Under the pieces are notes generated by a model. That model had not been told where the DNA came from. It made no database searches and worked only from the letters and a program-made list of their open reading frames with translations. 64,000 nt of DNA from Pandoraea communis (GTDB taxonomy: Bacteria > Pseudomonadota > Gammaproteobacteria > Burkholderiales > Burkholderiaceae). The position numbers were made by a program, and so were the translations under genes. The stretch covers positions 496,001-560,000 of the forward strand of contig NZ_CABPSJ010000004.1 of NCBI RefSeq assembly GCF_902459745.1, in the 5' to 3' direction. Below are positions 19,125 to 29,254 of the stretch, piece by piece. Position 1 is the first letter of the stretch; each line of letters begins with the position of its first letter.

Positions 19125-20321
19125 TTGCTGGACAGTCTGCTTGGATTTATCTCTAACGGCCTGCTCGACTGGAGCGGCTGGGAGATCACGTTGTTCACGC
19201 TGGCCGTCACCCATGTGACGATTGCCGCCGTGACGATCTATCTGCACCGTTGCCAGGCGCACCGCGCGCTCGACGTGCATCCGATCGTCGCCCACTTTTT
19301 CCGTTTCTGGCTGTGGATGACCACGGGTATGGTCACCAGCGAGTGGGCCGCCATTCACCGCAAGCACCACGCCAAGTGCGAAACGCCGGAAGATCCGCAC
19401 AGCCCACAAACGCGCGGTCTGTGGAAGGTTCTTGCCGAGGGTGCCGAGCTGTATCGCGCCGAAGCGAAGAATGAAGAAACGATTCGCAAGTTCAGCCACG
19501 GCACGCCGAACGACTGGCTCGAGAATCACGTCTACAGGCGTTATCCGATTCTCGGCGTGAGCTTCATGATGATCATCGATATCGCGCTGTTCGGCGCGAT
19601 CGGTTTGACCGTGTGGGCCGTGCAGATGGTGTGGATTCCGTTCTGGGCCGCCGGCGTGGTCAATGGTCTGGGCCACTACTGGGGCTACCGCAACTTCAAC
19701 TGTGCCGACGCGTCGACGAACCTGCTGCCGTGGGGCATCATCATCGGTGGCGAGGAACTGCACAACAATCACCACACGTACGCGACGTCGGCCAAGCTGT
19801 CGAACAAGTGGTACGAGTTCGATATCGGCTGGCTGTACATTCGCCTGCTGTCGATGGTGGGGCTGGCCAAGGTGAAGAAGATTGCGCCGACGCCGAAGCT
19901 CGCGAAAAACAAGGCTGCATGCGACGAGGATACGTTGCAGGCTGTGCTCTCGAATCGCTACGAAGTGATGGAGCGTTACGCCAAGACCTTCAAGCGTGCC
20001 TATGGCCAAGAGCTGGCGCGTTTCAAGGATAAGCATCAGCATGGCGAGTACCAGTTGTTCCGTGGCGCGCGCAAGTGGCTGCACAACGACGAAGCTTCGT
20101 TGCAAGAGCCGCAGAAGCAGCAACTGGGCGAGATCTTTGCGCACAGCAATGCCGTGAAGACGTACTATGAATTGCGTCGTGAACTGGCCGGTATCTGGGA
20201 GCGTTCGAACGCATCGCGCGAACAGCTTCTGAGCCAATTGCAGAATTGGTGCCACCGTGCCGAACAGAGCGGTATCCACGCGCTGCAGGAATTCGCTTCG
20301 CGTTTGCGCCGCTACGCGTGA
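19125..20321 (+). CDS. Membrane fatty acid desaturase (acyl-CoA/acyl-lipid delta-9 type)
   Basis: Integral-membrane di-iron desaturase (398 aa) that introduces a cis double bond into acyl chains and adjusts membrane fluidity. Histidine boxes are HRCQAH, HRKHH and HNNHH (in EELHNNHHTYATSAK), in the correct order with hydrophobic segments between. The start codon is TTG at 19125, preceded by TTGGAGTGA. The C-terminal 130 residues are a charged helical extension beyond the catalytic domain. Ends in a strong terminator. Exact regioselectivity cannot be read from sequence. Confidence 0.88.
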   Translation: MLDSLLGFISNGLLDWSGWEITLFTLAVTHVTIAAVTIYLHRCQAHRALDVHPIVAHFFRFWLWMTTGMVTSEWAAIHRKHHAKCETPEDPHSPQTRGLWKVLAEGAELYRAEAKNEETIRKFSHGTPNDWLENHVYRRYPILGVSFMMIIDIALFGAIGLTVWAVQMVWIPFWAAGVVNGLGHYWGYRNFNCADASTNLLPWGIIIGGEELHNNHHTYATSAKLSNKWYEFDIGWLYIRLLSMVGLAKVKKIAPTPKLAKNKAACDEDTLQAVLSNRYEVMERYAKTFKRAYGQELARFKDKHQHGEYQLFRGARKWLHNDEASLQEPQKQQLGEIFAHSNAVKTYYELRRELAGIWERSNASREQLLSQLQNWCHRAEQSGIHALQEFASRLRRYA

Positions 20322-20358
20322 ACGGGGTAAGCCAGAAATCCATTTTTGACGCATAATC

Positions 20359-20384
20359 AAAACCCCGCCACGGCGGGGTTTTGT
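20359..20384 (+). terminator. Intrinsic terminator of the desaturase gene
   Basis: Stem AAAACCCCGC/GCGGGGTTTT with loop CACG, ending in TTTTG, between the desaturase stop and nadA. Confidence 0.85.
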
Positions 20385-20414
20385 CATTCCCGGCCCCTCA
20401 CGGGGCAAGCGAAA

Positions 20415-21548
20415 ATGAATGCCTCACTCAAATCCGTAGAATTCGAGCGCCCCGCACCGAGCGGCGCCACGTGCGTTGCCCACGCTTGGGCGCGCGTCCC
20501 GGATGCGCCGTCGCAGGAGGAGCGGGCGGCGCTCAGGGCCCGGATCAAGCGCCTGCTCGTTGAGCAGGACGCCGTTCTGGTGGCCCATTACTACGTCGAT
20601 GCCGATTTGCAGGACCTCGCCGAGGAGACCGGCGGTTGCGTGGCCGATTCGCTTGAAATGGCACGCTTTGGCCGGAATCACTCGGCCAAGACGCTAGTGG
20701 TGGCCGGCGTGCGGTTCATGGGCGAGACTTCTAAGATTCTCAGTCCCGAAAAACGCATTTTGATGCCGGATCTCGACGCGACCTGCTCGCTTGATCTTGG
20801 CTGCCCTGCCGACGAGTTCGCTGCATTTTGCGATGCGCACCCCGATCGCACGGTTGTTGTCTATGCGAATACCAGCGCTGCGGTAAAGGCACGGGCCGAC
20901 TGGATGGTGACGTCGTCCATCGGGCTGGAAATCGTGGCTCATTTGCACGCGCAAGGGAAAAAGATCCTCTGGGCACCGGATCGCCATCTGGGCAGCTACG
21001 TCCAGAAGCAAACGGGTGCCGATATGTTGCTGTGGCAGGGCGCTTGCCTGGTGCACGACGAATTCAAGGGCACCGAGCTTGAGTTGCTGCGCCGCGAGTT
21101 TCCGAACGCCAAGGTGCTTGTGCACCCGGAGTCGCCCGCGTCCGTGGTCGAGCAGGCGGATGTGGTCGGTTCGACGTCGCAGATGATTGCGGCCGCCCAG
21201 ACGATGGACGCGACGGAATTCATCGTCGCGACGGACAACGGCATTCTTCACAAGATGCGCGCGGCAGCACCGGGCAAGCGCTTCATCGAAGCGCCGACAG
21301 CCGGAAACAGCGCCACTTGCAAGAGCTGCGCGCATTGCCCGTGGATGGCGATGAACGGTCTGCAGAATCTGGCCGACGTGCTGGCGTCCGGGCGCAATGA
21401 GATTCACGTCGATGCGGAGATCAGCCGTCGCGCCCATACCTGTATCGACCGTATGCTGAAGTTCGCCGAAGCGCGCAAACAGAATGTGCGCGCCAGCGGC
21501 GATTTTGCGCGCGATGGCGCGCTGTTTGCCGGTGTAGGTCCCGCATGA
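20415..21548 (+). CDS. nadA: Quinolinate synthase
   Basis: [4Fe-4S] enzyme (377 aa) condensing iminoaspartate with dihydroxyacetone phosphate to quinolinate in de novo NAD synthesis. Cluster cysteines are expected at C124 (ATCSL), in [11 protein letters not shown] and in [32 protein letters not shown] is the first substrate block. The ATG at 20415 has AAGCGA upstream; the frame extends to 20346 through the terminator, which is not coding. The stop overlaps the nadC start by 4 nt, and nadB faces the pair across a shared terminator. Confidence 0.95.
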   Translation: MNASLKSVEFERPAPSGATCVAHAWARVPDAPSQEERAALRARIKRLLVEQDAVLVAHYYVDADLQDLAEETGGCVADSLEMARFGRNHSAKTLVVAGVRFMGETSKILSPEKRILMPDLDATCSLDLGCPADEFAAFCDAHPDRTVVVYANTSAAVKARADWMVTSSIGLEIVAHLHAQGKKILWAPDRHLGSYVQKQTGADMLLWQGACLVHDEFKGTELELLRREFPNAKVLVHPESPASVVEQADVVGSTSQMIAAAQTMDATEFIVATDNGILHKMRAAAPGKRFIEAPTAGNSATCKSCAHCPWMAMNGLQNLADVLASGRNEIHVDAEISRRAHTCIDRMLKFAEARKQNVRASGDFARDGALFAGVGPA

Positions 21549-22450
21549 TGACGCAATCTAAAATGCTGAGCACCGACGAGGCGCTCTCCCCGGATTTCGC
21601 CGAGTTCGGCGAGCCGCTCGAGGCGGCGCTTTCGCGCAACGTCCGTGAGGCCCTTGCCGAAGACATCGGCAGCGGTGATTTGACGGGGCTGCTCGTACCG
21701 GCCGACGAAATGGCGCATGCGCGCGTCATCGTGCGCGAATCGGCGGTGCTATGCGGTGTGCGTTGGTTCGAGCGCTGTATGCAAGGCGTGAACTCGGAAG
21801 TTCGCGTGCAATGGCACTACCGCGAGGGGGAGCGCATGACGCCCGATTCGGCGGTGTGTGACATTTATGGACCCGCGCGCGCGCTGTTGACGGGCGAGCG
21901 CACATCGATGAACTTCCTCCAGTTGCTCTCCGGTGTGGCGACGACAGTGCGCCGCTACGCCGATATCGTCGAAGGGACGAAGGCGCGCGTGCTCGATACG
22001 CGCAAGACGCTGCCGGGGCTGCGTCTCGCGCAGAAGTTCGCGGTACGTGTGGGCGGCGGAGCGAACCAACGCCTTGCGCTCTACGACGGTATTCTCATCA
22101 AGGAAAATCACATCGCGGCGGCTGGCGGTATTCGTGAGGTGCTGGCGAATGCCCAACGTCTGGCGGATGGTGCGCCGGCACAGATCGAGGTGGAGTCGCT
22201 CGAGGAACTCGAGATGGCGCTTGAGTGCGGCGCGAAGTCGATCCTGCTCGACAACTTCACGCTGGAAATGATGCGCGAAGCCGCACGAGTCACCGATGGC
22301 CGTGCCGTGCTGGAAGCGTCGGGTGGCATCAATCTCGAAACGCTGCGTGCGATTGCCGAGACGGGGGTCGACCGAATTTCCATCGGCGGACTCACGAAAG
22401 ACGTTCGTGCCACCGATTTCTCGATGCGGATTCTGGAGACAGTGGGCTAA
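21545..22450 (+). CDS. nadC: Nicotinate-nucleotide pyrophosphorylase (quinolinate phosphoribosyltransferase)
   Basis: Third step of de novo NAD synthesis, forming nicotinate mononucleotide from quinolinate and PRPP (301 aa). Family blocks: [39 protein letters not shown] and KYxVRVGG-like [13 protein letters not shown], then IEVESLEEL and [11 protein letters not shown] in the barrel. Starts inside the nadA stop (ATGATGA) so translation is coupled. Followed by a 12-bp hairpin terminator shared with nadB. Confidence 0.95.
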   Translation: MMTQSKMLSTDEALSPDFAEFGEPLEAALSRNVREALAEDIGSGDLTGLLVPADEMAHARVIVRESAVLCGVRWFERCMQGVNSEVRVQWHYREGERMTPDSAVCDIYGPARALLTGERTSMNFLQLLSGVATTVRRYADIVEGTKARVLDTRKTLPGLRLAQKFAVRVGGGANQRLALYDGILIKENHIAAAGGIREVLANAQRLADGAPAQIEVESLEELEMALECGAKSILLDNFTLEMMREAARVTDGRAVLEASGGINLETLRAIAETGVDRISIGGLTKDVRATDFSMRILETVG

Positions 22451-22476
22451 GCATCCCGTTGTCATGACGGAAAATC

Positions 22477-22508
22477 AAAGGCCGCAGGGTAAAACCTGCG
22501 GCCTTTTG
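22477..22508. terminator. Terminator between convergent nadC and nadB
   Basis: Twelve-base-pair stem AAAGGCCGCAGG/CCTGCGGCCTTT with a six-nt loop. T-rich on the plus side (CCTTTTG); on the minus side it reads into TTTGATTTT, so it may act both ways. Confidence 0.82.
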
Positions 22509-22540
22509 TTTGCCTTGGTCCCGGCGAGGCTGGCTTCGGA

Positions 22541-24145
22541 TTAACGAACGCGTCGGGGTAATGCCGGCGACAGTACTGTCGGCAGGGCTTTGGGCAGGGT
22601 ATCCGGAAAGTCCCGGGAAAAGTGCAGCCCCCGGCTCTCGTGACGGTCCAGCGCGCTGTCCACGATCAGCGATGCCACGTCCACCAGATTCCGAAGCTCG
22701 AGCAAATCGCGGCTCACGCGGAAATTCGCGTAGTACTCGGCAATTTCTTCGCGCAGCAGGGCAATTCGGTGCTGCGCCCGCTCCAGCCGCTTGGTCGTAC
22801 GGACAATGCCGACGTAATTCCACATCATGCGGCGCAACTCGTCCCAGTTGTGCGCGACAACGACTTCCTCGTCGGCGTCCGAGACGCGGCTTTCGTCCCA
22901 TGCGGGGACATCCGTTGCAGCAGCATGCGTCGATTCGCCGCGTTGGATATCCTCCGCCGCGGCTTTGCCAAGTACGAGGCATTCGAGCAGCGAGTTGCTG
23001 GCGAGGCGGTTGGCACCGTGCAAGCCGGTATAGGTGGCTTCGCCAACGGCATAAAGTCCGGGCAGATCCGTGCGGCCGTGCATGTCGGTGACAATACCGC
23101 CGCACGTATAGTGCGCTGCCGGTACGACCGGGATGGGCTGCTTTGTGATGTCGATGCCCAGTTCGGCGCAGCGCGCCAGAATCGTGGGGAAATGCTCGCC
23201 CAGAAATTCCGGACTCTGATGGCTGATATCGAGATACACGCAGTCCAGGCCGTGTTTCTTCATCTCGAAGTCGATGGCGCGGGCGACGATGTCGCGCGGT
23301 GCGAGTTCGGCGCGCGGGTCGTGTTGCGGCATGAAGCGCGTGCCGTCCGGCAGTACCAGACGCCCACCTTCACCGCGCACCGCTTCCGTGATCAGGAATG
23401 ATTTGGCGTAGGGATGATAGAGGCAGGTCGGGTGAAACTGAATGAACTCCATGTTCGCGATACGGCAGCCGGCACGCCAGGCCATGGCGATACCGTCGCC
23501 GGTCGCAGTGTCGGGGTTCGTGGTGTACAGGTAGACTTTGCCCGCCCCCCCGGTGGCCAGCACCGTGTGCCGTGACGTCATGGCGTGCACTTCGCCGGTG
23601 CCCAGATCCTGAACATACAGACCTTGGCAATGACGCCCGGCCGTCGGTGCCGAGTCGGCTCGGTCTGACGTAATCAGGTCGACCGCGAAATGATTTTCAA
23701 AGAGGGTGATATTCGGATGCTGGCGCACGCGTTCGGTGAGCGTGGCGATCACGGCGTGTCCGGTGGCGTCGGCGGCATGGATGATGCGTCGATGGCTGTG
23801 GCCGCCTTCGCGCGTCAGATGGAAACCGAGTTCGGCAGCGTCGTCGCGCGTGAAAGGCACACCTTGAGCGATGAGCCACTCGATGGCTTCGCGGCTGTGT
23901 TCGACGATGAATCGCGTAGCTGCCTCGTCGCACAGGCCGGCACCGGCAATGAGGGTATCGGCGACATGCTCGCCGACACTGTCGGTCGAGTCGAGTACGG
24001 CGGCGATGCCCCCTTGTGCCCAGTCGCTCGCCCCTTCGGGCATCGGGCGTTTTGCGACCAGTGCTACGCGGCAGGTGCTGGCCAGATGCAGGGCGACGGA
24101 CTGGCCGGCGAGCCCGCTGCCGACGATGACGACATCGAAATTCAT
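22541..24145 (-). CDS. nadB: L-aspartate oxidase
   Basis: FAD enzyme (534 aa) oxidising L-aspartate to iminoaspartate, the substrate of NadA. The N-terminal dinucleotide fold is [17 protein letters not shown]; the flavin/substrate region includes [15 protein letters not shown], and the capping and helical C-terminal domains are complete. I choose ATG 24145 (MNFDVVIVG) rather than the ATG at 24175, since the family starts just before the FAD fold. It converges on nadA-nadC, so all three de novo NAD genes are together but in two transcription units. A palindrome lies 135 nt upstream. Confidence 0.94.
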   Translation of the reverse strand: MNFDVVIVGSGLAGQSVALHLASTCRVALVAKRPMPEGASDWAQGGIAAVLDSTDSVGEHVADTLIAGAGLCDEAATRFIVEHSREAIEWLIAQGVPFTRDDAAELGFHLTREGGHSHRRIIHAADATGHAVIATLTERVRQHPNITLFENHFAVDLITSDRADSAPTAGRHCQGLYVQDLGTGEVHAMTSRHTVLATGGAGKVYLYTTNPDTATGDGIAMAWRAGCRIANMEFIQFHPTCLYHPYAKSFLITEAVRGEGGRLVLPDGTRFMPQHDPRAELAPRDIVARAIDFEMKKHGLDCVYLDISHQSPEFLGEHFPTILARCAELGIDITKQPIPVVPAAHYTCGGIVTDMHGRTDLPGLYAVGEATYTGLHGANRLASNSLLECLVLGKAAAEDIQRGESTHAAATDVPAWDESRVSDADEEVVVAHNWDELRRMMWNYVGIVRTTKRLERAQHRIALLREEIAEYYANFRVSRDLLELRNLVDVASLIVDSALDRHESRGLHFSRDFPDTLPKALPTVLSPALPRRVR

Positions 24146-24279
24146 GATACGCGCAGTCTCTGGAATCGACGCCACGGCGGCGGTGCGATCCTCGTTATGG
24201 GAAGTAAGCCAGTATAGCGAGTGAATACGCGCTTGACATATGACCCTATGCGCACTTCGATGAAATTGTGCCTTGCGTA

Positions 24280-24296
24280 ACTACGCATAGCGTAGT
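24280..24296. promoter_or_regulatory. Palindrome upstream of nadB
   Basis: ACTACGC and GCGTAGT, perfect 7-bp arms with a 3-nt centre ATA, about 135 nt before nadB and just beyond the rpmG terminator. A candidate operator for NAD-responsive control; the regulator is not identified. Confidence 0.4.
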
Positions 24297-24321
24297 GTTG
24301 CAGATTTCGGGACATCCAAAT

Positions 24322-24345
24322 GAAAAACCCCGCCAATGGCGGGGT
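24322..24345 (-). terminator. Terminator of rpmB-rpmG
   Basis: Minus-strand stem CCCCGCC/GGCGGGG with loop ATT followed by TTTTT, 43 nt after the rpmG stop. Confidence 0.85.
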
Positions 24346-24387
24346 ATCGAACGCAGCAGAGCACTGCTGCGAGAAAACCTGTTGATC

Positions 24388-24555
24388 TTATTTGATCTTG
24401 GTTTCCTTGTAGGGCACGTGCTTACGAGCCACCGGATCGAACTTGCTGATTTCCATCTTTTCCGGATGGGTACGCTTGTTCTTGGTGGTCGTGTAGAAAT
24501 GACCCGTACCTGCGGTCGATTCCAGCTTGATCTTGTCGCGAGCGCCTTTTGCCAT
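24388..24555 (-). CDS. rpmG: 50S ribosomal protein L33
   Basis: A 55-aa ribosomal protein of the large subunit. The opening [20 protein letters not shown] and the end [11 protein letters not shown] are diagnostic; this is the cysteine-free form, so it does not bind zinc. Located 15 nt after rpmB with GGAGC as ribosome site, the standard rpmBG pair. Short of the usual size cut-off for gene finders but beyond doubt. Confidence 0.96.
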   Translation of the reverse strand: MAKGARDKIKLESTAGTGHFYTTTKNKRTHPEKMEISKFDPVARKHVPYKETKIK

Positions 24556-24570
24556 GATGAGCTCCTAAAC

Positions 24571-24804
24571 TTAGACTGCGTTGCGCGAACGCAGATCTGC
24601 CAGAACGGCGTCGATACCGTTCTTGTCGATCAGGCGCAGGCCAGCTCGCGAAATACGAAGACGAACAAAGCGGTTTTCACTTTCAACCCAGAACCGGCGA
24701 TTTTGCAAGTTCGGAAGAAAACGGCGCTTGGTTTTGTTATTGGCGTGGGAAACGTTGTTGCCGACCATCGGCGCTTTCCCGGTCACTTGACATACGCGTG
24801 CCAT
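24571..24804 (-). CDS. rpmB: 50S ribosomal protein L28
   Basis: Large-subunit ribosomal protein (77 aa). [29 protein letters not shown] is the family opening (shown here in part: [22 protein letters not shown]). AGGAG precedes the ATG. First gene of the rpmB-rpmG operon, with a recognisable promoter about 60 nt upstream. Confidence 0.96.
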   Translation of the reverse strand: MARVCQVTGKAPMVGNNVSHANNKTKRRFLPNLQNRRFWVESENRFVRLRISRAGLRLIDKNGIDAVLADLRSRNAV

Positions 24805-24863
24805 GAAGCACTCCTAACCCAGAATTCTGTGTAAAAAAAGGTGAGTCGAAAAGACAGACCGCG

Positions 24864-24893
24864 ATGATACCACAAAAATCCCAGACAAATCAA
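24864..24893 (-). promoter_or_regulatory. Predicted promoter of rpmB-rpmG
   Basis: Minus strand TTGATT (24888-24893) and TATCAT (24864-24869), spacer 18 nt, about 60 nt before the rpmB start. Confidence 0.55.
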
Positions 24894-25026
24894 TCGCTTT
24901 AGTGATTAGGATGCGAGTCCCTGGCGGGAAACGTCTGTCGGAGATTCGGGGAAGGGACGGATTATAGCGTAAGCGCCACGAGAACGCGACCCGAATGCCA
25001 AAATCTTGGGCAAATGTTGTAGCGAA

Positions 25027-25701
25027 TCACAACTCGCCGTGCTCTGCGAGCGAGTACACGCTGTCGCCAGCCACGATGAAATGATCCAGCAGACGGATCT
25101 CGAGCAAGGCCAGCGCGTCGCCCAACTGGCGGGTCAGCGCCAGATCTGCCGCGCTCGGGGTGGGCACGCCCGACGGGTGATTGTGCGCGACGATGACGGC
25201 TGCGGCGTGGACCTCAAGCGCAGCGCGTACCACCTCCCGTGGATACGCGCACGTTTGCGTCAGCGTGCCTTCGAACATCACACGGGTGCTGACGAGCCGG
25301 TGTGCCGCGTCGAGAAACAGGCAGGCGAAGCGCTCACGCGAGCGATCCTGCAGCGTGAGGCGAAGATAGTCGCGCACGCGGGTTGGGGAATCGAGCAGGC
25401 TGCCCGACTGCATCCCTTCGCCCAACATTCTGCGCGCCACTTCAAGCGCGGCCTGGAACTGCAGGCATTTGGCCTGCCCCAGTCCGGGGATCTGGCGCAA
25501 ACTCTCGAAGGGCATGGAGAGCAGACGGGTGAGCGATCCGCTGCGAGCGAGCAATTCGCGCCCGAGATCGACGGCATTGCGTCCTTGCGAGCCGGTGCGC
25601 AGCAGAATCGCGAGCAATTCGGCATCGGAAAGCGCATTGGCGCCTCGGGCCAGCATTTTTTCACGGGGACGCTCGGCAAGCGGCCATTGAGCGATGGACA
25701 T
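25027..25701 (-). CDS. radC: RadC-family JAB/MPN-domain protein
   Basis: UPF0758 protein (224 aa): an N-terminal helix-hairpin-helix region (SLRQIPGLGQAKCLQF) followed by a C-terminal MPN/JAB metalloprotease-like domain with HNHPSGVPTPSAADL. Historically linked to DNA repair, but that role was questioned; the biochemical activity is unknown. The start MSIAQWPLAERPREK at 25701 matches the family; an extension to 25749 is unlikely. Divergent from the FKBP gene. Confidence 0.9.
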   Translation of the reverse strand: MSIAQWPLAERPREKMLARGANALSDAELLAILLRTGSQGRNAVDLGRELLARSGSLTRLLSMPFESLRQIPGLGQAKCLQFQAALEVARRMLGEGMQSGSLLDSPTRVRDYLRLTLQDRSRERFACLFLDAAHRLVSTRVMFEGTLTQTCAYPREVVRAALEVHAAAVIVAHNHPSGVPTPSAADLALTRQLGDALALLEIRLLDHFIVAGDSVYSLAEHGEL

Positions 25702-25865
25702 GACGACTCCAGAGGCGGACACGTTCGCGCGCATGATCGCGGGTGTCACCTACTAATATGGAACGCAGCCGCCGACGGGAAAAAATCGGGGCTGCTTTGC
25801 TGGGGAGCCGGACGCGCAACGCGACGTCATTTACAATAATAGCTTGACCTTGCTGTGAGACCCTC

Positions 25866-26321
25866 ATGAGTTCTGTTGCAACCCCCGTGGTTCAAGACGA
25901 TTCCTATCTGACGCTCCACTACCGGATCGCCGCGCCCGACGGTGCGGACATCGTCAACACCTTTGAAGGCACGCCGGCGACGCTACAGCTCGGTGGCGGC
26001 CAGATGGCCCCGACGCTGGAGCAGGCGTTGCTGGGAATGTCAGTGGGGGAGCGGCGCCAGATCGGGTTGGCACCCGAGCAGGCTTTCGGCCCGCGCAATC
26101 CGGAACTGCTGCAACGCGTCTCGATGAAGACGCTGCAGGAAAACAGCAACTTTGGCGAAGAATATAGCGTTGGCGATCTGGTCGAGTTCAACGCGCCGAG
26201 CGGTGGCCGCTATGCGGGCATCCTGCGCGAACTGGGCGACGGCTGGGCATTGTTCGACTTCAACCATCCGCTGGCCGGCCAGCCGATCGTGTTCGAAGTC
26301 CAGATTATCGGCATTCTGTAG
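25866..26321 (+). CDS. FKBP-type peptidyl-prolyl isomerase (SlpA/FkpB-like)
   Basis: Cytosolic PPIase of 151 aa with the interrupted FKBP domain of the SlpA group: [21 protein letters not shown] at the start, then [21 protein letters not shown], an inserted IF domain and [18 protein letters not shown] at the end. No signal peptide. A TACAAT -10 box lies about 30 nt upstream (25831). Only 8 nt separate it from ispH, the same fkpB-ispH pairing found in E. coli. Confidence 0.93.
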   Translation: MSSVATPVVQDDSYLTLHYRIAAPDGADIVNTFEGTPATLQLGGGQMAPTLEQALLGMSVGERRQIGLAPEQAFGPRNPELLQRVSMKTLQENSNFGEEYSVGDLVEFNAPSGGRYAGILRELGDGWALFDFNHPLAGQPIVFEVQIIGIL

Positions 26322-26329
26322 GAATCGAA

Positions 26330-27304
26330 ATGAGCGCCACCCAAGTCGTAGCACCGACGTTGTCGGATGCGGAAATCCTGCTGGCCCAGCCGCGCGGCTT
26401 TTGCGCGGGTGTCGACCGCGCCATTGAGATCGTCGAGCGCGCGCTTGCGATGTACGGTGCGCCGATTTACGTGCGCCACGAGATCGTGCACAACGCGTAT
26501 GTCGTCGAAAACCTGCGCAAGAAGGGCGCGATTTTCGTCGAGGAACTGACGGACGTGCCGTCGGGGAACACGCTGATCTTCAGCGCGCATGGCGTGTCGC
26601 AAGCCGTGCGTACAGAGGCGGAAGCGCGCGGTCTGCGCATCTTCGACGCGACATGTCCGCTCGTCACGAAGGTGCATGTCGAAGTGGCGAAGATGCGCGG
26701 CCAGGGGCTCGAGATCATCATGATCGGCCATAAGGGACACCCCGAAGTGGAAGGCACGATGGGCCAATCGGGCGAGGGCATGTTCCTCGTCGAGACGATT
26801 GAAGACGTGCTGGCGCTGCAGGTGGCGAACGAAGACAAGCTCGCGTACGTGACGCAGACTACGCTGTCCGTCGACGATGCCGCCGAGGTCATCAACGCAC
26901 TCAAGAAGCGCTTCCCTTTGATTACCGAGCCGAAGAAGCAGGATATTTGCTACGCGACGCAGAATCGTCAGGACGCTGTGAAATTCATGGCGCCCCAGTG
27001 CGACGTGGTCGTGGTTGTCGGCAGCCCGAACAGTTCCAATTCGAACCGCCTGCGCGAAGTGGCCGAAAAGATGGGCGTGCCCGCCTATATGGTTGATTCG
27101 CCCGATCAGCTCAAGCCGGAATGGTTCGATGGCAAGCGCCGTATCGGTGTGACGGCAGGCGCCTCGGCGCCGGAAGTGCTGGCGCAATCGATCGTGACGC
27201 GCCTGCGCGAATTGGGCGTCAATCAGGTCAAGGTGCTCGACGGCGTGGAAGAAAACATCGCATTCCCGCTGCCCAAGGGCCTCGCGCAGGTCGCCGCCGG
27301 CTAA
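26330..27304 (+). CDS. ispH: 4-hydroxy-3-methylbut-2-enyl diphosphate reductase
   Basis: Last enzyme of the MEP isoprenoid pathway (324 aa), an iron-sulfur protein making IPP and DMAPP. Cluster cysteines are in [25 protein letters not shown] and [11 protein letters not shown]; conserved EExxD-like and [13 protein letters not shown] segments complete the active site. GGAATCGAA precedes the ATG. Operon with the FKBP gene; a hairpin with a T7 tract follows. Confidence 0.96.
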   Translation: MSATQVVAPTLSDAEILLAQPRGFCAGVDRAIEIVERALAMYGAPIYVRHEIVHNAYVVENLRKKGAIFVEELTDVPSGNTLIFSAHGVSQAVRTEAEARGLRIFDATCPLVTKVHVEVAKMRGQGLEIIMIGHKGHPEVEGTMGQSGEGMFLVETIEDVLALQVANEDKLAYVTQTTLSVDDAAEVINALKKRFPLITEPKKQDICYATQNRQDAVKFMAPQCDVVVVVGSPNSSNSNRLREVAEKMGVPAYMVDSPDQLKPEWFDGKRRIGVTAGASAPEVLAQSIVTRLRELGVNQVKVLDGVEENIAFPLPKGLAQVAAG

Positions 27305-27357
27305 GCGCCGTCCGCGCAACCAGACCAAACGGCCAGCGGCAACGCCGCATGGCTCGC

Positions 27358-27394
27358 AAACCGGGTGTCGCATCCTGCGGCCCCGGTTTTTTTG
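27358..27394 (+). terminator. Terminator of the FKBP-ispH operon
   Basis: Outer stem AAACCGGG/CCCGGTTT with an inner CGCA/TGCG helix, followed by a run of seven T residues including the stem end. Confidence 0.82.
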
Positions 27395-27668
27395 TGCCCC
27401 CTTCCTCGCTTCCCCCTTCCCCGTATAAGACCTCCGTCGGCGGCCAGCCTCAGGCCACCTGACCGCGATGAGCATCCGGCCGTTCTCCCGGTCGCGCACA
27501 CAGGGAATTCGGCTGCGGCATTTTCGCATCGCCGTCACTGATTCTGCAAAAACTCCGCGCAATGAGTTTCACGCTTTTCCGCGTCTTGTCAGCCAAAACC
27601 AATTACACCAATTGCTAATTCAACGAATAAAGAATTGGCGTAGACGGATGATTTCTGATTTTCCGGAA

Positions 27669-27698
27669 TCTAATTATTTATATATTCACTTAATTAGA
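27669..27698. repeat. Inverted repeat in the AT-rich gap
   Basis: Perfect arms TCTAATTA and TAATTAGA separated by 14 nt of pure AT-rich sequence (TTTATATATTCACT). Possible operator or DNA-bending site; no known regulator assigned. Confidence 0.4.
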
Positions 27699-27765
27699 AT
27701 GAAGGTTCCAATTGTGATAGGCATGCTAATTGCTTATTAGCTTGATGTGGCGGTCTAGCCCATCA

Positions 27766-27786
27766 ATGGTGCATGAGTTGCACCAT
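27766..27786. promoter_or_regulatory. Candidate operator upstream of livK
   Basis: Perfect 8-bp arms ATGGTGCA and TGCACCAT around a 5-nt centre TGAGT, about 240 nt before livK. The size and spacing suit a dimeric transcription factor. Confidence 0.5.
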
Positions 27787-28025
27787 GAAGCCGCCCGGGC
27801 CGGTGCGGACGGGTGCGTAAAACTTTTAACAAATCCGGGGTTGCGCTTTTGAAAAAATAGGGTTGCACAAGTTGGTATAAACCTTAGTCCTCCATTATGG
27901 AAAACCCTGTGGCGGCGGGCGTCGCAGCCGCAAAGAATGGAGTTACAATGCGCGCGTTTCGCATACGAAACATTGAATTGGCGTTTTTGGCGTTATTGAA
28001 CCGCCGACAATCAGGAGATAATCAA

Positions 28026-29234
28026 ATGCAACTCAAGTTCGCGAAGGTACTGCCCGTCGTCGCCGCAGTGACGCTGTTGGCGGCATGCGGTCAGAAGGAA
28101 GAAAAGCAGGCCGATTCGGGTGCCGCTTCTGCACCTGCCGCGACGACAGCCGCCAGCGGGGGCGGCGATGCGGTTGTTATCAAGATCGGTCACGTTGCAC
28201 CGCTAACGGGCCAAATTGCTCACTTGGGCAAAGATAACGAAAATGGTGCACGCCTGGCTGTCGAAGAAGCCAACAAGGCTGGCCTGACCATCGATGGCAA
28301 ACCGGTCAAGCTGGAACTGGTAGCCGAAGACGACGCAGCCGATCCGAAGACCGCCACCCAGGTTGCCCAGAAGCTTGTCGACGAGAAGGTCGTCGCCGTA
28401 GTGGGGCACTTGAATTCAGGTACGACGATTCCGGCCTCGAAGATCTATAGCGATGCAGGCATCGTGCAGATCTCGCCGTCGGCAACCAACCCGGCCTATA
28501 CCCTGCAGGGCTTCAAGACCGCCTATCGTGTGGTCGCGACCGACGCTCAGCAGGGCCCGGCACTGGCCAACTACGCCACCAAGGCGCTGGGTGCCAAGTC
28601 GGTGGCCATCGTCGACGACGCGACGGCCTACGGCAAGGGCTTGGCCGACGAGTTCGAGAAGACTGCCAAGGCCAATGGCCTGAAGGTGCTCTCGCACGAT
28701 GCGACCAACGACAAGGCCACGGACTTCCGCGCCATTCTGACAAAGATCAAGGGTGAGCGTCCGGACATCATCATGTACGGCGGTATGGATGCCACCGGCG
28801 GCCCGTTCGCCAAGCAGTCGAAGGAACTGGGTATCGGTGCCAAGGTGCTGGCCGGCGACGGTGTGTGTACCGACAAGGTGGCCGAACTGGCCGGCGATGC
28901 CATCGACAACATCGTGTGCTCGGAAGCGGGTATGGCGCTGTCGAAAATGGAAGGCGGTGCAGACTTCGCGAAGCGCTACGAAGCCCGTTTCAGCCAGCCG
29001 ATCCAGATCTACGCCCCGTTCACGTATGACGCCGTCAACGTGATCGTCGACGCCATGAAGCGTGCCAACTCGACCGATCCGGCGAAGATCCTCGCGGCGA
29101 TGCCGGCGACGGACTACAAGGGGGTTATCGGTCACATCGCTTTCGACAGCAAGGGCGACATGAAGGAACCGGTCATCACGCTTTACAACTACAAGGACAA
29201 GAAGAAGAGCGTGCTCGACGTGGTGAAGATGTAA
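28026..29234 (+). CDS. livK: Branched-chain amino acid ABC transporter, substrate-binding lipoprotein
   Basis: Periplasmic binding component (402 aa) of a LIV-type high-affinity importer. A lipoprotein signal peptide ends in LLAAC with the lipidated Cys at 21, followed by an Ala/Ser-rich tether and a two-lobed LivJ/LivK domain beginning VIKIGHVAPLTGQIAHLG. The ATG at 28026 is set by AGGAG 10 nt upstream; the open frame back to 27897 is not used. First gene of livK-H-M-G-F; a hairpin after its stop may reduce transcription of the downstream genes. Which branched-chain or related amino acid it prefers cannot be told. Confidence 0.9.
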   Translation: MQLKFAKVLPVVAAVTLLAACGQKEEKQADSGAASAPAATTAASGGGDAVVIKIGHVAPLTGQIAHLGKDNENGARLAVEEANKAGLTIDGKPVKLELVAEDDAADPKTATQVAQKLVDEKVVAVVGHLNSGTTIPASKIYSDAGIVQISPSATNPAYTLQGFKTAYRVVATDAQQGPALANYATKALGAKSVAIVDDATAYGKGLADEFEKTAKANGLKVLSHDATNDKATDFRAILTKIKGERPDIIMYGGMDATGGPFAKQSKELGIGAKVLAGDGVCTDKVAELAGDAIDNIVCSEAGMALSKMEGGADFAKRYEARFSQPIQIYAPFTYDAVNVIVDAMKRANSTDPAKILAAMPATDYKGVIGHIAFDSKGDMKEPVITLYNYKDKKKSVLDVVKM

Positions 29235-29254
29235 CTCCCGGGCGCTTGCGCCAT

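Larger units (their letters stand above)
27395..28025. other. AT-rich regulatory gap upstream of livK
   Basis: No gene recognised. From about 27540 to 27760 the sequence is markedly AT-rich for this genome and contains nested inverted repeats, the clearest being TCTAATTA/TAATTAGA at 27669-27698. At 27766-27786 lies a second, GC-richer palindrome. A TATAAA at about 27877 may be the livK -10 box, without a convincing -35. The low-GC block could be a target for H-NS-type proteins. Confidence 0.45.

Noticed and set aside
27860-27890. Possible sigma-54 promoter before livK (GGTTGCAC-like sequence)
   Set aside because: The -12 GC element is missing at the right distance, so the -24/-12 pattern is not met.
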